Below, piece after piece: positions 15,363 through 25,076 of a DNA stretch of 64,000 nt (positions are counted from its first letter, which is position 1; each line of letters begins with the position of its first letter). The stretch is from assembly GCF_001083805.1 (NCBI RefSeq), contig NZ_JXSK01000008.1, positions 186,001 to 250,000 on the forward strand, written 5' to 3'. Both the position numbers and the translations under genes were made by a program. The notes under the pieces were generated by a model. It worked only from the letters and a program-made list of their open reading frames with translations. It did not search any database and was not told the DNA's origin. The DNA comes from Photorhabdus luminescens subsp. luminescens. GTDB taxonomy: Bacteria > Pseudomonadota > Gammaproteobacteria > Enterobacterales > Enterobacteriaceae.

Positions 15363-15869
15363 TCAAACATAACTTCTGCAACGTGAAAAAGCCAGCCGTA
15401 ATGCCGCACCAACTTCCTCAGGGGAACTGTCTGCCGGAATAATGACATAATCCGACTCGACAATACCCTGCCCTGTCCAAAGCTCAAGTTTTTTGTGACC
15501 GTAGGGCATAATAGTTATCACACCATCTAACAAGCGAATATTGCAACTGTTCATCTTCTTGAATAACTGACGTTTTGAACGATAACGATGAAATGCCATC
15601 ATCTCTGTAACCCACTGATTATATCGTTCTTCTCCTTTTTCATTGTCCAAAAAATCCCCAAGACTCTCAAAGGGAATAAATCGACTTTTAGAAAGAGCAT
15701 TAAAAACCGCAGCACCTAATTCTGCATCAGAAGTATCGGGAAATAACATATGGTTACCCCCTGAAGGATCTAAATTAAGCGAACAGTAACCGGAATAAGT
15801 TGTTACTGAGTAAAAATCACCATTAAATACGCATCTAGCATTTTTCCATCGTTCAAAAATCTCACTCAT
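15363..15869 (-). CDS. cdiI: CdiI immunity protein, cognate to the adjacent CdiA
   Basis: This is the first immunity gene after cdiA, 168 residues, starting MSEIFERWKNARCVFNGDFY. Its ATG overlaps the cdiA stop as TAATG, so the pair is translationally coupled and it is the best candidate for neutralising the CdiA C-terminal nuclease in the cytoplasm. The C-terminal IIPADSSPEEVGAALRLAF suggests the DUF1436 (CdiI) family, known for beta-augmentation binding to nuclease toxins. No signal peptide is present. Three more full paralogues follow downstream. Confidence 0.85.
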   Translation of the reverse strand: MSEIFERWKNARCVFNGDFYSVTTYSGYCSLNLDPSGGNHMLFPDTSDAELGAAVFNALSKSRFIPFESLGDFLDNEKGEERYNQWVTEMMAFHRYRSKRQLFKKMNSCNIRLLDGVITIMPYGHKKLELWTGQGIVESDYVIIPADSSPEEVGAALRLAFSRCRSYV

Positions 15870-18800
15870 TATTTCACCACTGTAATCTTAACGTTAACGT
15901 TCTTTTCTGCACCATAAGTAATGGCTCTGTTAATCTGTTCCCACTGGTCAGGAGTCGTTGTTTTAGGTACAGCAATCCACACTTCACGTTGAGATATCAT
16001 ACTTGAATCTATGACTTTAGGTCCTTTAGAACCTCCCGTGAAGTTAGCTGCATCATTAATATTCTTTTTTATAGAACTATACAGTTGTTTTGGATTTTTA
16101 ATTTTTGAAGCAGTACGTGTATCCAATGTTTTTACACTGGTAGCCACTCGTGTTTTTTCATCATAAAAATCAAATGCCTCGGTATTCTTTGGCAGTCGGG
16201 AACCTTTAGGCATCTGCGTAGCAACAAAATCCTCAAAAGGATACCCTTGCTTATAGATATCTCCTCCCCACTCCATTGGGGTTTTACTACCATCTTTTTC
16301 TATCCGATATACATGCCGTATGTCTACTGTTGGGTGCGGATCTTTTGAAATGACTTTCGACAATTTAGCCGTGGCAGATGTCGATCCCTTAACCGCGCCA
16401 AGGCCACCGGCTGCCATACTGGCTATTCCAGTAACCAGTTTTCCTATCTCCAGACCCGCATTATAGGCCCCTTCTGAACCCGCTTTTTCATATTCAGCTT
16501 TGACAATATCAAGCTGTTTAAGATAACCGTCCTTTGTCGCCTGCCAAATAAAGCCGGGCATATCCTCCTGAATCAACAGTGTTCTAAGCGATTCAATGAT
16601 TTCCGAAGGATTAGATACCGCTCCGACAATTGCCATCGCACTATCATAGAGTTCTGATGGAATACCGGATACAAAACCCGCAGCCAGATAGCCATCTTGT
16701 GTGTTACTAATCAAGCCCCATTTAGCAAAAATCTGCACTTTTTTAAGGTAACTGGACTCGGAGGCAAGCTCTTTTTCCATTAATTCCCGTTGATGATGGG
16801 CCAAATAGTTATAACGGAAAGTGTTTTCTGCACTGCTCGCTCCACTGTAAGCGCCATCTGCTTTACCGGTAAATACTGCTCCGGCAAAGCCGCCAAAAAC
16901 ACGGGCAATTTGCGCCTGCCGCTCAGATGTTCTCTGCCATTCTTCGGCTTTGATGAGATTATCTCCCATCATAACGCCAGCCAGTTCCGCAGCCAAAGCT
17001 CCCGCCATTGCGCCTTTAACATTTCCTCTGCCAATTTCAGCGCTTATCCCTGCCACAACTGCGTGGCTCAACGTTTTGCCCGGCACGCCAAGCACTTCGC
17101 CATTATCACCAATCAATCTGGCGCCTTCTGCATTAATCTGGCTGCCAATATTAGCCAACAGAGCAGTAGTCAAATTATCTTTAAAACTGCCGCCGTTAAT
17201 GGCGGTATTCAAGCTGGAACTAATAATGGATTGACCAGCTACCCGTTGAACGACTTTGTTCCAATCACCATTGCTGATTTGGGGTAATTTCGCTTTTGTG
17301 GGATCTAATTTAGTGCCATCAGCCGCTTTATCCCATCCCATGTAGGAATCAAATCCAGCCAATGCTCCACCAATCGCCATTGAGGTAATTGTTGATTTAA
17401 CGGCATCACTGCTACCTAATACTTTTAGCGCTTTGGATATGTCCCCCTGATTATCCACAATAGCAACCGCCGCCTGTGCCGCCAGTGATGACATACCCGC
17501 AGTTAACGCCCCACCCGCAACGCTATTACCCGCATAAGATGCAACAGATGCCGCCAAAGAGCTGCCTGCGGTTGCTGCCGCTGCCGCAATAGCAATTACC
17601 GCAGAAACCACTGGGTTTAAATGCTGGCTCTTGTGATCCCAACTGTCATAAGCGTCTTTGACCACATTCCACTGGATATCTTTATTTTCACGAAGCCCTT
17701 TCAACCAAGCTGTTTCTGGCGTATTTCCCAATACGGCCAATACATTTTGCAATGACTGACCATTTTTAGCTTTAATATCAGCACTAACACCGTTGGCTGC
17801 TTCCACTGTCAGCTTTCCACCAGTGAAAATCTGCGGTAATACCCATTGGGTTTCAGTATAACCTTTATCCCTTTGCTTAATATAAAAGCCTTTGGAATAC
17901 GTAATAGTCTGTTCAAAAGAGGTATTTTTGACCGCCTTAAAATTGACTTTACCGTGAGTGCTGGTCAGTTTGGCGTTTTTATTAGTCGCAATTTTACTGG
18001 CTTCGTAAGTGCTGTCATCCCGGCTTAGCAGGTTAATATCACCACCAGCAGTAAATTCAGTGACTTTATTAGTAACATCATGACGGGTACGTTTAATGGT
18101 TTTCTTTTTGCCATACCACTTACGTTTGGTTTCTGTTTTCTCATAATGGCTAGATTCTTCCATCGCCTGAGCGTACAGATAGCCACCTTTCGCCGCGACG
18201 TCCATTGCACCTTTGGCCGTCAGTTTAGTGGCTTGGAAAAGAATACTGCCGTTTGAAATAACAGTTAGTATACCGCCACTAGTCAATGCAGTACCTTGCT
18301 GTGTGACTGATTCGGTAAATTCCCTGCCTTTTTCTCGGTAAGAGTGATTCTGCACTGATTCAAAACGCATATTGCCGCCGGAAGAAATCGTTGTATTTCC
18401 GCCTGAGCTTAATGTGGAGCCCTGAGTAATCAGCGTTCCATTAGCAGCTAAGGTAAGCTGTTTTCCACCATTAACTACAGCAACGATATGGCGATCATCT
18501 TTATTGTTATCGTTCTTATTATCAATAGCGGAATAGCCCAGAGCTAACAAGTTAATATTCCGACCTGCTGATAATAATGTGTTACCTTTGGCGTTAATTT
18601 GAGCCGCTTTGCCATTGATATCTGCACCACTGATAATATTGATATTATTTCCTGCGGTTAACCGGCTACTTAACTCACCAGAACGGGACGAGGGAAATAA
18701 TCTACTCAACGAAGGTGATAACTCACGGGGAGTGAGATCAATATTTTTTGCAGAGGTCAAATTGATATCTTTTACTGCCGAGATATTAACTCCCTTAACA

Positions 18801-21217
18801 GATAGATTGCCTCCAGCATTAATCACAACCGAGCTTTTAGCATCAAGCTTACCTAGCTTAGATAACATCTGATTAAAGAGCGTTTGTTCTTTACTATCAG
18901 CGGTCACGTCTCCCATTCGTTTATGTGTCAATAAATCACTATTATTATCAATGGTAATATCATTATTTGCAGCTAAAGAAACATTATGACTTTTCGTTAA
19001 TAATATATTGCGAAGAAGAATATTTTTACCTGCGTGTAAGAGTAAATCACCCGTAGCTTCCAGACTACTTATTTTACGCGTATTATCAGGATTAAAATAT
19101 TCTGGCTTACCACTCTGAAATTGAATATCCCCGTTGCGACTGATAATAGTTACATCCTTGCTTTTTAGTTCACCTTGCAAAACATGAATATTATTAGCTG
19201 CTGTCATAGATAAACTATTTGATGAAATCAATGATGCATTGTTAAGATTAATATCATTCTCAGAAATAATATTTAATCCATCAATAGCCTTTAGTTTATC
19301 GGTGATATTAATTTTTCCCGCGTGAAGTAAAATATTTTTTGCTGATAACGTGTCAGGGCGAGAAATTACAGTCACTTCAGAGGTTTTTTTACTTCCAACT
19401 GGCAATGAATTTTGAATATTTATCAAGTCCCTGAAATCAGCGACCAGATTACCACCAGCCTTTATTTCAGCTCTTTTATGCGTTCCTTCTATCCATGTAT
19501 ATAAGTTATTCGATTTTTTGGCTTCAAAAACTTGATTTCTTGGAAATACAGGTATACCTGTACCTTTATGATCAAAATACCTGTTTTCTCTTACCTTAGA
19601 AAGTATAGGTTCAGGAATACCTAAATCATATACACCATATCCATTCATTGTTCCAAAACTTAAACTCTCATTATTCAATGAACCTCCAGTCAAAAACAAA
19701 TCACCATCAGATTCAATATTACTTAACTTGTTATTTATGACTAATGAGTTTATATAAGCATTACCACCTGACCTAATGATAGACGATGGAGACATATTAA
19801 CAGAGTAAACCTGTTTTGTTTCATTAACATAATTTGAATTATATAAATCCACAACTCCAAACCACTTATCAAGTTCACCACCTTTGAATTTAACTTCAAT
19901 CACATTAATACAAATTCCGCCCCCACCACAAGATGGGCCTTGACCACCGTAATATGATCCAAACACTTTATCCATTTTTTTAGAGTTAGGATCAATAGAA
20001 CTACTTACTACGTTACATCTCTCTACAATATTTTCTAATTTATCGGTCCTGACAACCAAATCCCCTTTCACAGTCTTTATCGTCGCAGATTTATTTTCAA
20101 TCAGAGTACTCTTATTTCCCTGAGCATCTTTCTGTAACCACATATTATTATTAGCTTGCAGAAGTGCTTTGTCACCGATATTACGCAAAGTATCACCAAA
20201 TATCCGTGCATCCCGGCCCGCAGTTACACTCCCTTTATTATCCAATTTAGTACTTGCCAAGGTAATATCCCGTTCTGCCTGTATCTTGATATTAGGGGCA
20301 ATATGAGTTTCTCTGGCACTAAGGTTAAAATCCGTTTTAGCTGTGATATTTCCCAGTTCAATTTTGCCATTAACATTTAAGGTAATATCACGCTGGTCAC
20401 TGATTAAATCTTTCAGATTAACGCCGACACCATCTTCTGTGGCAACTAAGCGGATTTTATTAGCATACATACCACCTAATGCTTTAGTATCAACCGCTAG
20501 TTGAGGCTTAGCGCCTTCTCCGGTGATTTTTTTCACTGTGCCATCGTTAAAATCAATCCGATTAGCCCCCTGCGTCAGGGATAAATTTTGCGCTTGGATT
20601 TTGCCATTAAGCTCAGTCGCCCGGCTGATAATATCGATATAATCTGTCGATTTGCCATCCAGCCCTTTGCCACCAATGGTAATCTGGCCTTTTTTAACCT
20701 CCAGTGCTTCCAACGCACCCTGTTTATCAAATTGAGGCTTACCGGTAGTCAATGTTGCACTGCCCGTATTAATAAAACCACAGCCATCGCAGGTAATACC
20801 ATTGGGGTTAGCAATCATCACATTGGCTTTATGACCAACTATCTCTAGTTTTCCCTGAAGATTAGATCGTCCATTGCCAGTAACTTCATTAATAATCAGC
20901 TCAGCCGATTTTCCATTCAAGTTAGGGTTAGCATTAAGTTGCCCGGCTAATTGTGATTTAACTGCCTGAGTGGCGTTATTTAATACAGCGCCCTGAGTGG
21001 CAACATTGAATTCTTTATAGGTGTTGTGGGATATTCCTGCACCATTAGGCGTAGCAATATTTACGATCGGCACATTACCCTGGTTTTGTACCTGTGTGCG
21101 GTTATTATCTGGCGTGATCCCGGCCGCAATAGCAGGGTGAAGGGGATATACGGCAGTAAGATAAATTAAAAGATAACAAGCGCCCCTTGCCATAGGGCTG
21201 TTACGTCTTTCCATCAT
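15869..21217 (-). CDS. cdiA: Contact-dependent growth inhibition toxin CdiA (two-partner secretion exoprotein)
   Basis: The 1782-residue protein has a signal peptide ending near AIAA (residue 32), a TPS secretion domain (about 33-290) with ANPNGITCDGCGF around 136-148, and FHA-like beta-helix repeats. A DUF637-like region (about 1300-1450) includes AINGGSFKDNLTTALLANIG. A pretoxin segment, ENTFRYNYLAHHQRELM, stands where other CdiA proteins have VENN. The last about 157 residues are the toxin: FEDFV (Glu 1662), FDFYD (Asp 1683) and SVKTLD (Lys 1696) resemble a PD-(D/E)XK nuclease core. It is short for a CdiA, which often exceeds 3000 residues. CdiB lies upstream and immunity genes downstream. 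Nuclease activity is inferred. Confidence 0.85.
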   Translation of the reverse strand: MMERRNSPMARGACYLLIYLTAVYPLHPAIAAGITPDNNRTQVQNQGNVPIVNIATPNGAGISHNTYKEFNVATQGAVLNNATQAVKSQLAGQLNANPNLNGKSAELIINEVTGNGRSNLQGKLEIVGHKANVMIANPNGITCDGCGFINTGSATLTTGKPQFDKQGALEALEVKKGQITIGGKGLDGKSTDYIDIISRATELNGKIQAQNLSLTQGANRIDFNDGTVKKITGEGAKPQLAVDTKALGGMYANKIRLVATEDGVGVNLKDLISDQRDITLNVNGKIELGNITAKTDFNLSARETHIAPNIKIQAERDITLASTKLDNKGSVTAGRDARIFGDTLRNIGDKALLQANNNMWLQKDAQGNKSTLIENKSATIKTVKGDLVVRTDKLENIVERCNVVSSSIDPNSKKMDKVFGSYYGGQGPSCGGGGICINVIEVKFKGGELDKWFGVVDLYNSNYVNETKQVYSVNMSPSSIIRSGGNAYINSLVINNKLSNIESDGDLFLTGGSLNNESLSFGTMNGYGVYDLGIPEPILSKVRENRYFDHKGTGIPVFPRNQVFEAKKSNNLYTWIEGTHKRAEIKAGGNLVADFRDLINIQNSLPVGSKKTSEVTVISRPDTLSAKNILLHAGKINITDKLKAIDGLNIISENDINLNNASLISSNSLSMTAANNIHVLQGELKSKDVTIISRNGDIQFQSGKPEYFNPDNTRKISSLEATGDLLLHAGKNILLRNILLTKSHNVSLAANNDITIDNNSDLLTHKRMGDVTADSKEQTLFNQMLSKLGKLDAKSSVVINAGGNLSVKGVNISAVKDINLTSAKNIDLTPRELSPSLSRLFPSSRSGELSSRLTAGNNINIISGADINGKAAQINAKGNTLLSAGRNINLLALGYSAIDNKNDNNKDDRHIVAVVNGGKQLTLAANGTLITQGSTLSSGGNTTISSGGNMRFESVQNHSYREKGREFTESVTQQGTALTSGGILTVISNGSILFQATKLTAKGAMDVAAKGGYLYAQAMEESSHYEKTETKRKWYGKKKTIKRTRHDVTNKVTEFTAGGDINLLSRDDSTYEASKIATNKNAKLTSTHGKVNFKAVKNTSFEQTITYSKGFYIKQRDKGYTETQWVLPQIFTGGKLTVEAANGVSADIKAKNGQSLQNVLAVLGNTPETAWLKGLRENKDIQWNVVKDAYDSWDHKSQHLNPVVSAVIAIAAAAATAGSSLAASVASYAGNSVAGGALTAGMSSLAAQAAVAIVDNQGDISKALKVLGSSDAVKSTITSMAIGGALAGFDSYMGWDKAADGTKLDPTKAKLPQISNGDWNKVVQRVAGQSIISSSLNTAINGGSFKDNLTTALLANIGSQINAEGARLIGDNGEVLGVPGKTLSHAVVAGISAEIGRGNVKGAMAGALAAELAGVMMGDNLIKAEEWQRTSERQAQIARVFGGFAGAVFTGKADGAYSGASSAENTFRYNYLAHHQRELMEKELASESSYLKKVQIFAKWGLISNTQDGYLAAGFVSGIPSELYDSAMAIVGAVSNPSEIIESLRTLLIQEDMPGFIWQATKDGYLKQLDIVKAEYEKAGSEGAYNAGLEIGKLVTGIASMAAGGLGAVKGSTSATAKLSKVISKDPHPTVDIRHVYRIEKDGSKTPMEWGGDIYKQGYPFEDFVATQMPKGSRLPKNTEAFDFYDEKTRVATSVKTLDTRTASKIKNPKQLYSSIKKNINDAANFTGGSKGPKVIDSSMISQREVWIAVPKTTTPDQWEQINRAITYGAEKNVNVKITVVK

Positions 21218-21277
21218 TCTGTCCTTTTTTCTTAATTTAAATATAAGGTTATTGGTATAACTCCCTGTATTACATCG

Positions 21278-22969
21278 CTAAAAAATCAGTGATGCAGACC
21301 AGTAAACCACCCAGTTATCTGGTTTCAGATGATCAGGATGAGTCAATGGTGTTCCTAAAGTCATAGTCTGATTAAACCTGCGATTGGTCAGTGAGACGCC
21401 AAGCGCAGTGCCAGTAACATTACCGCCATAGATTTTATCGCCATCGATTTGCCCAGTTTTTCCCTGTAACCAACCAGTATCCAGTGCCCCCGTTAAGGTA
21501 AGTTCGCCTACAGGAAGAGCTGCGACCTGCCAGTTCAGCTCATTACGCCAATACCCACCGCGATTGCCAGTCAGGTATTGCTCTTTAAATCCCCGAACAG
21601 AATATTGTCCACCCAATGAAAGGCGTTCGCTGGCATAAAGGTTGTGTGATGTGGTTTGACCGTAAATAGATGAGAGATAATAAACGGAGTCCGTGACCGG
21701 GATAAAATAGCTAGCACTCAGATTGAATTTGCGGAATTGGCTACGTGGAGCATCCGGGAAATGCGGGTCATCTTTTGTTGCACCTAACACAGGTAAGCCA
21801 TAACTCAATGCAGGATTGAAAGTGATATAGCCACCCGCCAGTACCGAACTGTAATTAAGACCAAGATTGGCAACACTTAATATCGGGCTGCTGATGGATA
21901 ATTTCTTTCCTGCGAACAAATTAGTCGTCTGACGATGTGTTATTCCTGCATTCAGAGTCAGTTTCTGCTCACCGTCACGATATAACGTCCGGTTTATTAC
22001 TAGCCGGTGAGTCTGGTTGTCACCTTCATAGCGGTAGGTTTGTGAGCCAATCGGAACCTTCTGAAAAGAATCGTTCCACGCATATTGATAGCTGAACAAC
22101 CAGCCACCATAAGGAATTGTCACATTGGAAGAGAAGCTTCGACTATGATGGTTATTACGGAAATCGCTGTTGCGGCTGGCAGACAATGACCATTGGTCAG
22201 CAAGATGTAATAGGTTATCTACATTCACACTGGCGTTGATTTGCCCGGTACCAGTACTTTTTTGACCACTATTATCTATCCCTAAACTGGCGCCAACCGG
22301 CAAACGAGTCGATATTCGTTTTAAGATAACCGCAGAATAACCGGGTTGTTTTCCCGGCTGAATATCGATGGTTATCTGTTGGGAAGGAAGCCGGTTCAGT
22401 TGTTCCATCCCCTGTTCAATATCCCGCAGATTCAGTATGTTACCAACCATTCCCGGAAAAACCATTTTCAATGAAAGTGATTTCTCACCATCAAGTGTGA
22501 TTGATTCAACTTTTCCTTCACTCACGGTAATAATGAGCATGCCAGTGGATAAATCCTGTGCTCTTAGTCCAGCACGAGAAGTAACATAACCTCGCTCGAT
22601 ATAGGCATTCGATACTTTACGCACCAGTTCATTAATATCTGGCAAAATTAAGCAACGGGATAAATAAGGCTGTATTAGCTTTTCCCGAGCTGACAGGGAA
22701 AGACTCTCAGCCCCTTCAAATTGAATATGGTGAACGGTATGACAAACAGACTTAGCGCCATCAATTTCGGGCACTAAATCTGGAGATAAAGTGATGTTGT
22801 TACGTAACGCCTCCCGTTGTTGCTGAGCCTGCTGCAATAACGATTTTTGTTGTTGAGTGATAACCTCTTGATCCGCCGGGCTAATAAACTCTGAAGCATA
22901 AGCTTGCCCTGATATAGCGAATAGAACAGATACAATTAATTTCCTAAGACAAACAAATATGCTTTCCAT
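21278..22969 (-). CDS. cdiB: CdiB/ShlB-type outer-membrane TPS transporter
   Basis: The 563-residue protein has a signal peptide ending near QAYA, a Gln-rich linker (QQQKSLLQQAQQQREAL), two POTRA domains (about 75-215) with a Cys pair, and a 16-strand type beta-barrel. The barrel carries the loop-6 motif YSVRGFKEQY and ends in WSASLIF with C-terminal Phe. It exports its TpsA partner, here CdiA, across the outer membrane. It lies 60 bases upstream of cdiA on the same strand. Length (about 560) is normal and no defect is seen. Confidence 0.9.
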   Translation of the reverse strand: MESIFVCLRKLIVSVLFAISGQAYASEFISPADQEVITQQQKSLLQQAQQQREALRNNITLSPDLVPEIDGAKSVCHTVHHIQFEGAESLSLSAREKLIQPYLSRCLILPDINELVRKVSNAYIERGYVTSRAGLRAQDLSTGMLIITVSEGKVESITLDGEKSLSLKMVFPGMVGNILNLRDIEQGMEQLNRLPSQQITIDIQPGKQPGYSAVILKRISTRLPVGASLGIDNSGQKSTGTGQINASVNVDNLLHLADQWSLSASRNSDFRNNHHSRSFSSNVTIPYGGWLFSYQYAWNDSFQKVPIGSQTYRYEGDNQTHRLVINRTLYRDGEQKLTLNAGITHRQTTNLFAGKKLSISSPILSVANLGLNYSSVLAGGYITFNPALSYGLPVLGATKDDPHFPDAPRSQFRKFNLSASYFIPVTDSVYYLSSIYGQTTSHNLYASERLSLGGQYSVRGFKEQYLTGNRGGYWRNELNWQVAALPVGELTLTGALDTGWLQGKTGQIDGDKIYGGNVTGTALGVSLTNRRFNQTMTLGTPLTHPDHLKPDNWVVYWSASLIF

Positions 22970-23163
22970 TGGTAATTTTTATTTCACCATACGTTAATTA
23001 TTAAGATAATGAATAACGCCTTATTTTAATTGGAAACCTAGATGAAAATAAAAATCAATCTTATTTAAGTGTGAATAATGTCTGGTTTTTTAATTACTCA
23101 ATAGAATAAATAACTTCTTATATTTAATGAAATACATAATTTAAGATCATGCAAAAACACAAT

Positions 23164-23181
23164 TGTAATTATTTATTTACA
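23164..23181. promoter_or_regulatory. TyrR box (strong-type)
   Basis: TGTAAT-N6-TTTACA matches the TyrR consensus TGTAAA-N6-TTTACA at 11 of 12 positions, about 90 bases upstream of tyrP. E. coli tyrP is controlled by paired TyrR boxes in this place. Confidence 0.7.
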
Positions 23182-23186
23182 CTAAA

Positions 23187-23204
23187 TGTAACCTTAATTT
23201 GACA
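23187..23204. promoter_or_regulatory. TyrR box (weak-type)
   Basis: TGTAAC-N6-TTGACA matches the consensus at 10 of 12 positions and lies five bases from the first box. A strong box beside a weak one is the E. coli tyrP arrangement for tyrosine repression and phenylalanine activation. Confidence 0.6.
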
Positions 23205-23272
23205 CAAATAAATTAATCCTTTAGCCTGCCTTTCTATAATGATTTCAATCAGTTCAGAAACTAGGGGAAAGC

Positions 23273-24478
23273 GTGAAGAATCGTACTCTTGGCAGTATTT
23301 TTATCGTAGCGGGCACGACAATTGGCGCAGGAATGCTGGCGATGCCGCTGGCAGCGGCCGGTGTCGGTTTTGGAACAACCTTCGTGATGTTAGTCGCTCT
23401 TTGGGTTTTGATGAGCTATACCGCTTTATTGCTGGTGGAAGTTTATCAATACAGCCCGGCCGATACGGGTCTGGGAACAGTGGCAAAACGTTATCTGGGA
23501 CGAGGAGGCCAATGGCTCACCGGTTTCAGTATGCTCTTCCTCATGTATGCCCTGACCACCGCTTATATCAGTGGCGCCGGTGAGTTGCTCTCAGGCAGCC
23601 TCTCTTCATGGCTGGATAAACCTATTTCTATCCCATTTGGCGTGCTGATTTTCACTCTTGTCGCGGGTTGTGTTGTCACTATCGGTACTCAATCTGTCGA
23701 TATGATTAACCGTCTGCTATTTACGGCAAAAATCATCTTTCTGGTTATTATGCTGACCGTCATGATGCCTCACATCAAAAGTACTAACCTGATGTCAATG
23801 CCTTTAGAACAAGGTTTGGTATTATCAGCTATTCCCGTGGTATTCACCTCTTTTGGTTTTCACGGTAGTGTGCCAAGTATCGTCAATTATATGGGAGGCG
23901 ATACTCGCAAGTTACGTAAAATATTTGTTATCGGCAGTGCAATCCCATTAACTGCCTATATCCTATGGCAATTGGCAACATTGGGCGCCATCTCTTCTCA
24001 TACTTTTGTCGGGATCTTAGCGGAACAATCAGGATTGAATGGGTTGTTAAAAGCCGTGAGAGAGGTTGTCGCGACGCCTCGTGTAGAGCTTGCTGTCCGT
24101 CTGTTTGCTGATTTGGCATTAGCAACCTCATTTCTTGGGGTCTCTTTAGGTTTGTTTGATTATATGGCAGATTTGTTCAAACGCCGTAACAACGCAACAG
24201 GCCGCCTGCAAACCGGCATCATTACTTTTGTTCCACCACTACTTTGTGCTTTGTATTATCCAAACTTTGTCATGGCGTTAACTTTCGCTGCGGTAGCACT
24301 GTCCATCCTCGCCCTGTTACTGCCTTCCATGCTGGCATGGCGCAGTCGTCAAATTGAGCAAAAAGCTTATCGGGTAAAAGGCGGAAAACCCGCTTTGATT
24401 CTGATATTTCTTTGCGGCATTACGGTAATTACCATCCAGATTGGTATTGTCAGTGGTTTACTGCCAAAAGTGGGTTAA
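23273..24478 (+). CDS. tyrP: Tyrosine-specific permease TyrP
   Basis: The 401-residue protein starts with GTG after AGGGGAAA, reading [20 protein letters not shown] as in E. coli TyrP (403 residues), and stays collinear to GLLPKVG. It has about 11 membrane segments and the hydroxy/aromatic amino acid permease signature ([14 protein letters not shown], near residues 14-27). It imports tyrosine by proton symport at the inner membrane. It is regulated, as the two upstream boxes suggest, by TyrR. An internal fragment of this gene is found at 12900-13017. A terminator hairpin follows the stop. Confidence 0.93.
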   Translation: MKNRTLGSIFIVAGTTIGAGMLAMPLAAAGVGFGTTFVMLVALWVLMSYTALLLVEVYQYSPADTGLGTVAKRYLGRGGQWLTGFSMLFLMYALTTAYISGAGELLSGSLSSWLDKPISIPFGVLIFTLVAGCVVTIGTQSVDMINRLLFTAKIIFLVIMLTVMMPHIKSTNLMSMPLEQGLVLSAIPVVFTSFGFHGSVPSIVNYMGGDTRKLRKIFVIGSAIPLTAYILWQLATLGAISSHTFVGILAEQSGLNGLLKAVREVVATPRVELAVRLFADLALATSFLGVSLGLFDYMADLFKRRNNATGRLQTGIITFVPPLLCALYYPNFVMALTFAAVALSILALLLPSMLAWRSRQIEQKAYRVKGGKPALILIFLCGITVITIQIGIVSGLLPKVG

Positions 24479-24492
24479 TTAGCTGTCGAAAC

Positions 24493-24518
24493 TGTCCGCA
24501 TCAGAGATGGTGCGGACA
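24493..24518. terminator. Terminator-like hairpin between tyrP and yfaZ
   Basis: TGTCCGCA and TGCGGACA form a perfect eight-base stem with a ten-base loop, between convergent genes. There is no strong T run on either side. Confidence 0.5.
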
Positions 24519-24533
24519 AAATACAAAAGTAAA

Positions 24534-25076
24534 TTAGAAATTCAAACCGGCGCCGATATAAAATCCATCAGCCAATTTGTTATCCCTGTGCCCTTCTTTC
24601 CCTCTCATGTTCATGATTCTATAACCTGCATCCACCGTCAGCGGTTTAAATACAGTGAAACGTAAGCCGCCAGCAGCCTCAGCATAAGAATCAATACCCG
24701 AAGTTAATCTGGACGGCGCACCGTAAACTTCACCGTACAGAGCTAAAGAAGGCATAACAGTCCAACTCAAACCCACACCTGCCGCTAATGCCTCACCATT
24801 TTTCCCATCTTTAGGGGATAAATAGAGAGCCTTGCCGCCAATGCTGGCAGTCAATGGACCGACAGGCAGGCTAAATGCGGTTCCCAAACTTCCCAACTGA
24901 CCGTTATGATCACTGCGGGCCCAATTGCCGTTAAAAGATAATCCGGCGCTGTTATCGCCAATTACCGCAGCAGTATTGGTGAAATGGCGACCAGCCTGAA
25001 CATTCACGGAAATTGCATTCGCAGACTCAGCAATGAACAACAAACTGGTTGCTACCGCAGCAAGATAAATCTTCAT
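24534..25076 (-). CDS. yfaZ: YfaZ-family outer-membrane protein
   Basis: The 180-residue protein has a signal peptide (MKIYLAAVATSLLFIAESANA), then alternating strands (GLSFNGNWARSDH, GGLRFTVFKPLTVDAGYR) and a terminal Phe (YIGAGLNF), the mark of a small outer-membrane beta-barrel. It matches E. coli YfaZ in length and layout. Its transport or structural role is not known. It is transcribed alone, convergent with tyrP, and divergent from the catalase gene across 284 AT-rich bases. Confidence 0.85.
   Translation of the reverse strand: MKIYLAAVATSLLFIAESANAISVNVQAGRHFTNTAAVIGDNSAGLSFNGNWARSDHNGQLGSLGTAFSLPVGPLTASIGGKALYLSPKDGKNGEALAAGVGLSWTVMPSLALYGEVYGAPSRLTSGIDSYAEAAGGLRFTVFKPLTVDAGYRIMNMRGKEGHRDNKLADGFYIGAGLNF

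Larger units (their letters stand above)
22970..23272. promoter_or_regulatory. Divergent promoter region of cdiB and tyrP
   Basis: This 303-base AT-rich region lies between divergent genes. The tyrP-proximal half holds two TyrR-box-like sites and a TATAAT at 23235-23240. The cdiB side shows no recognised site. Confidence 0.6.

Noticed and set aside
16790-17287. 165-codon plus-strand frame opposite cdiA
   Set aside because: It lies fully antisense to a well-supported coding region, and no ribosome site or family match supports it.
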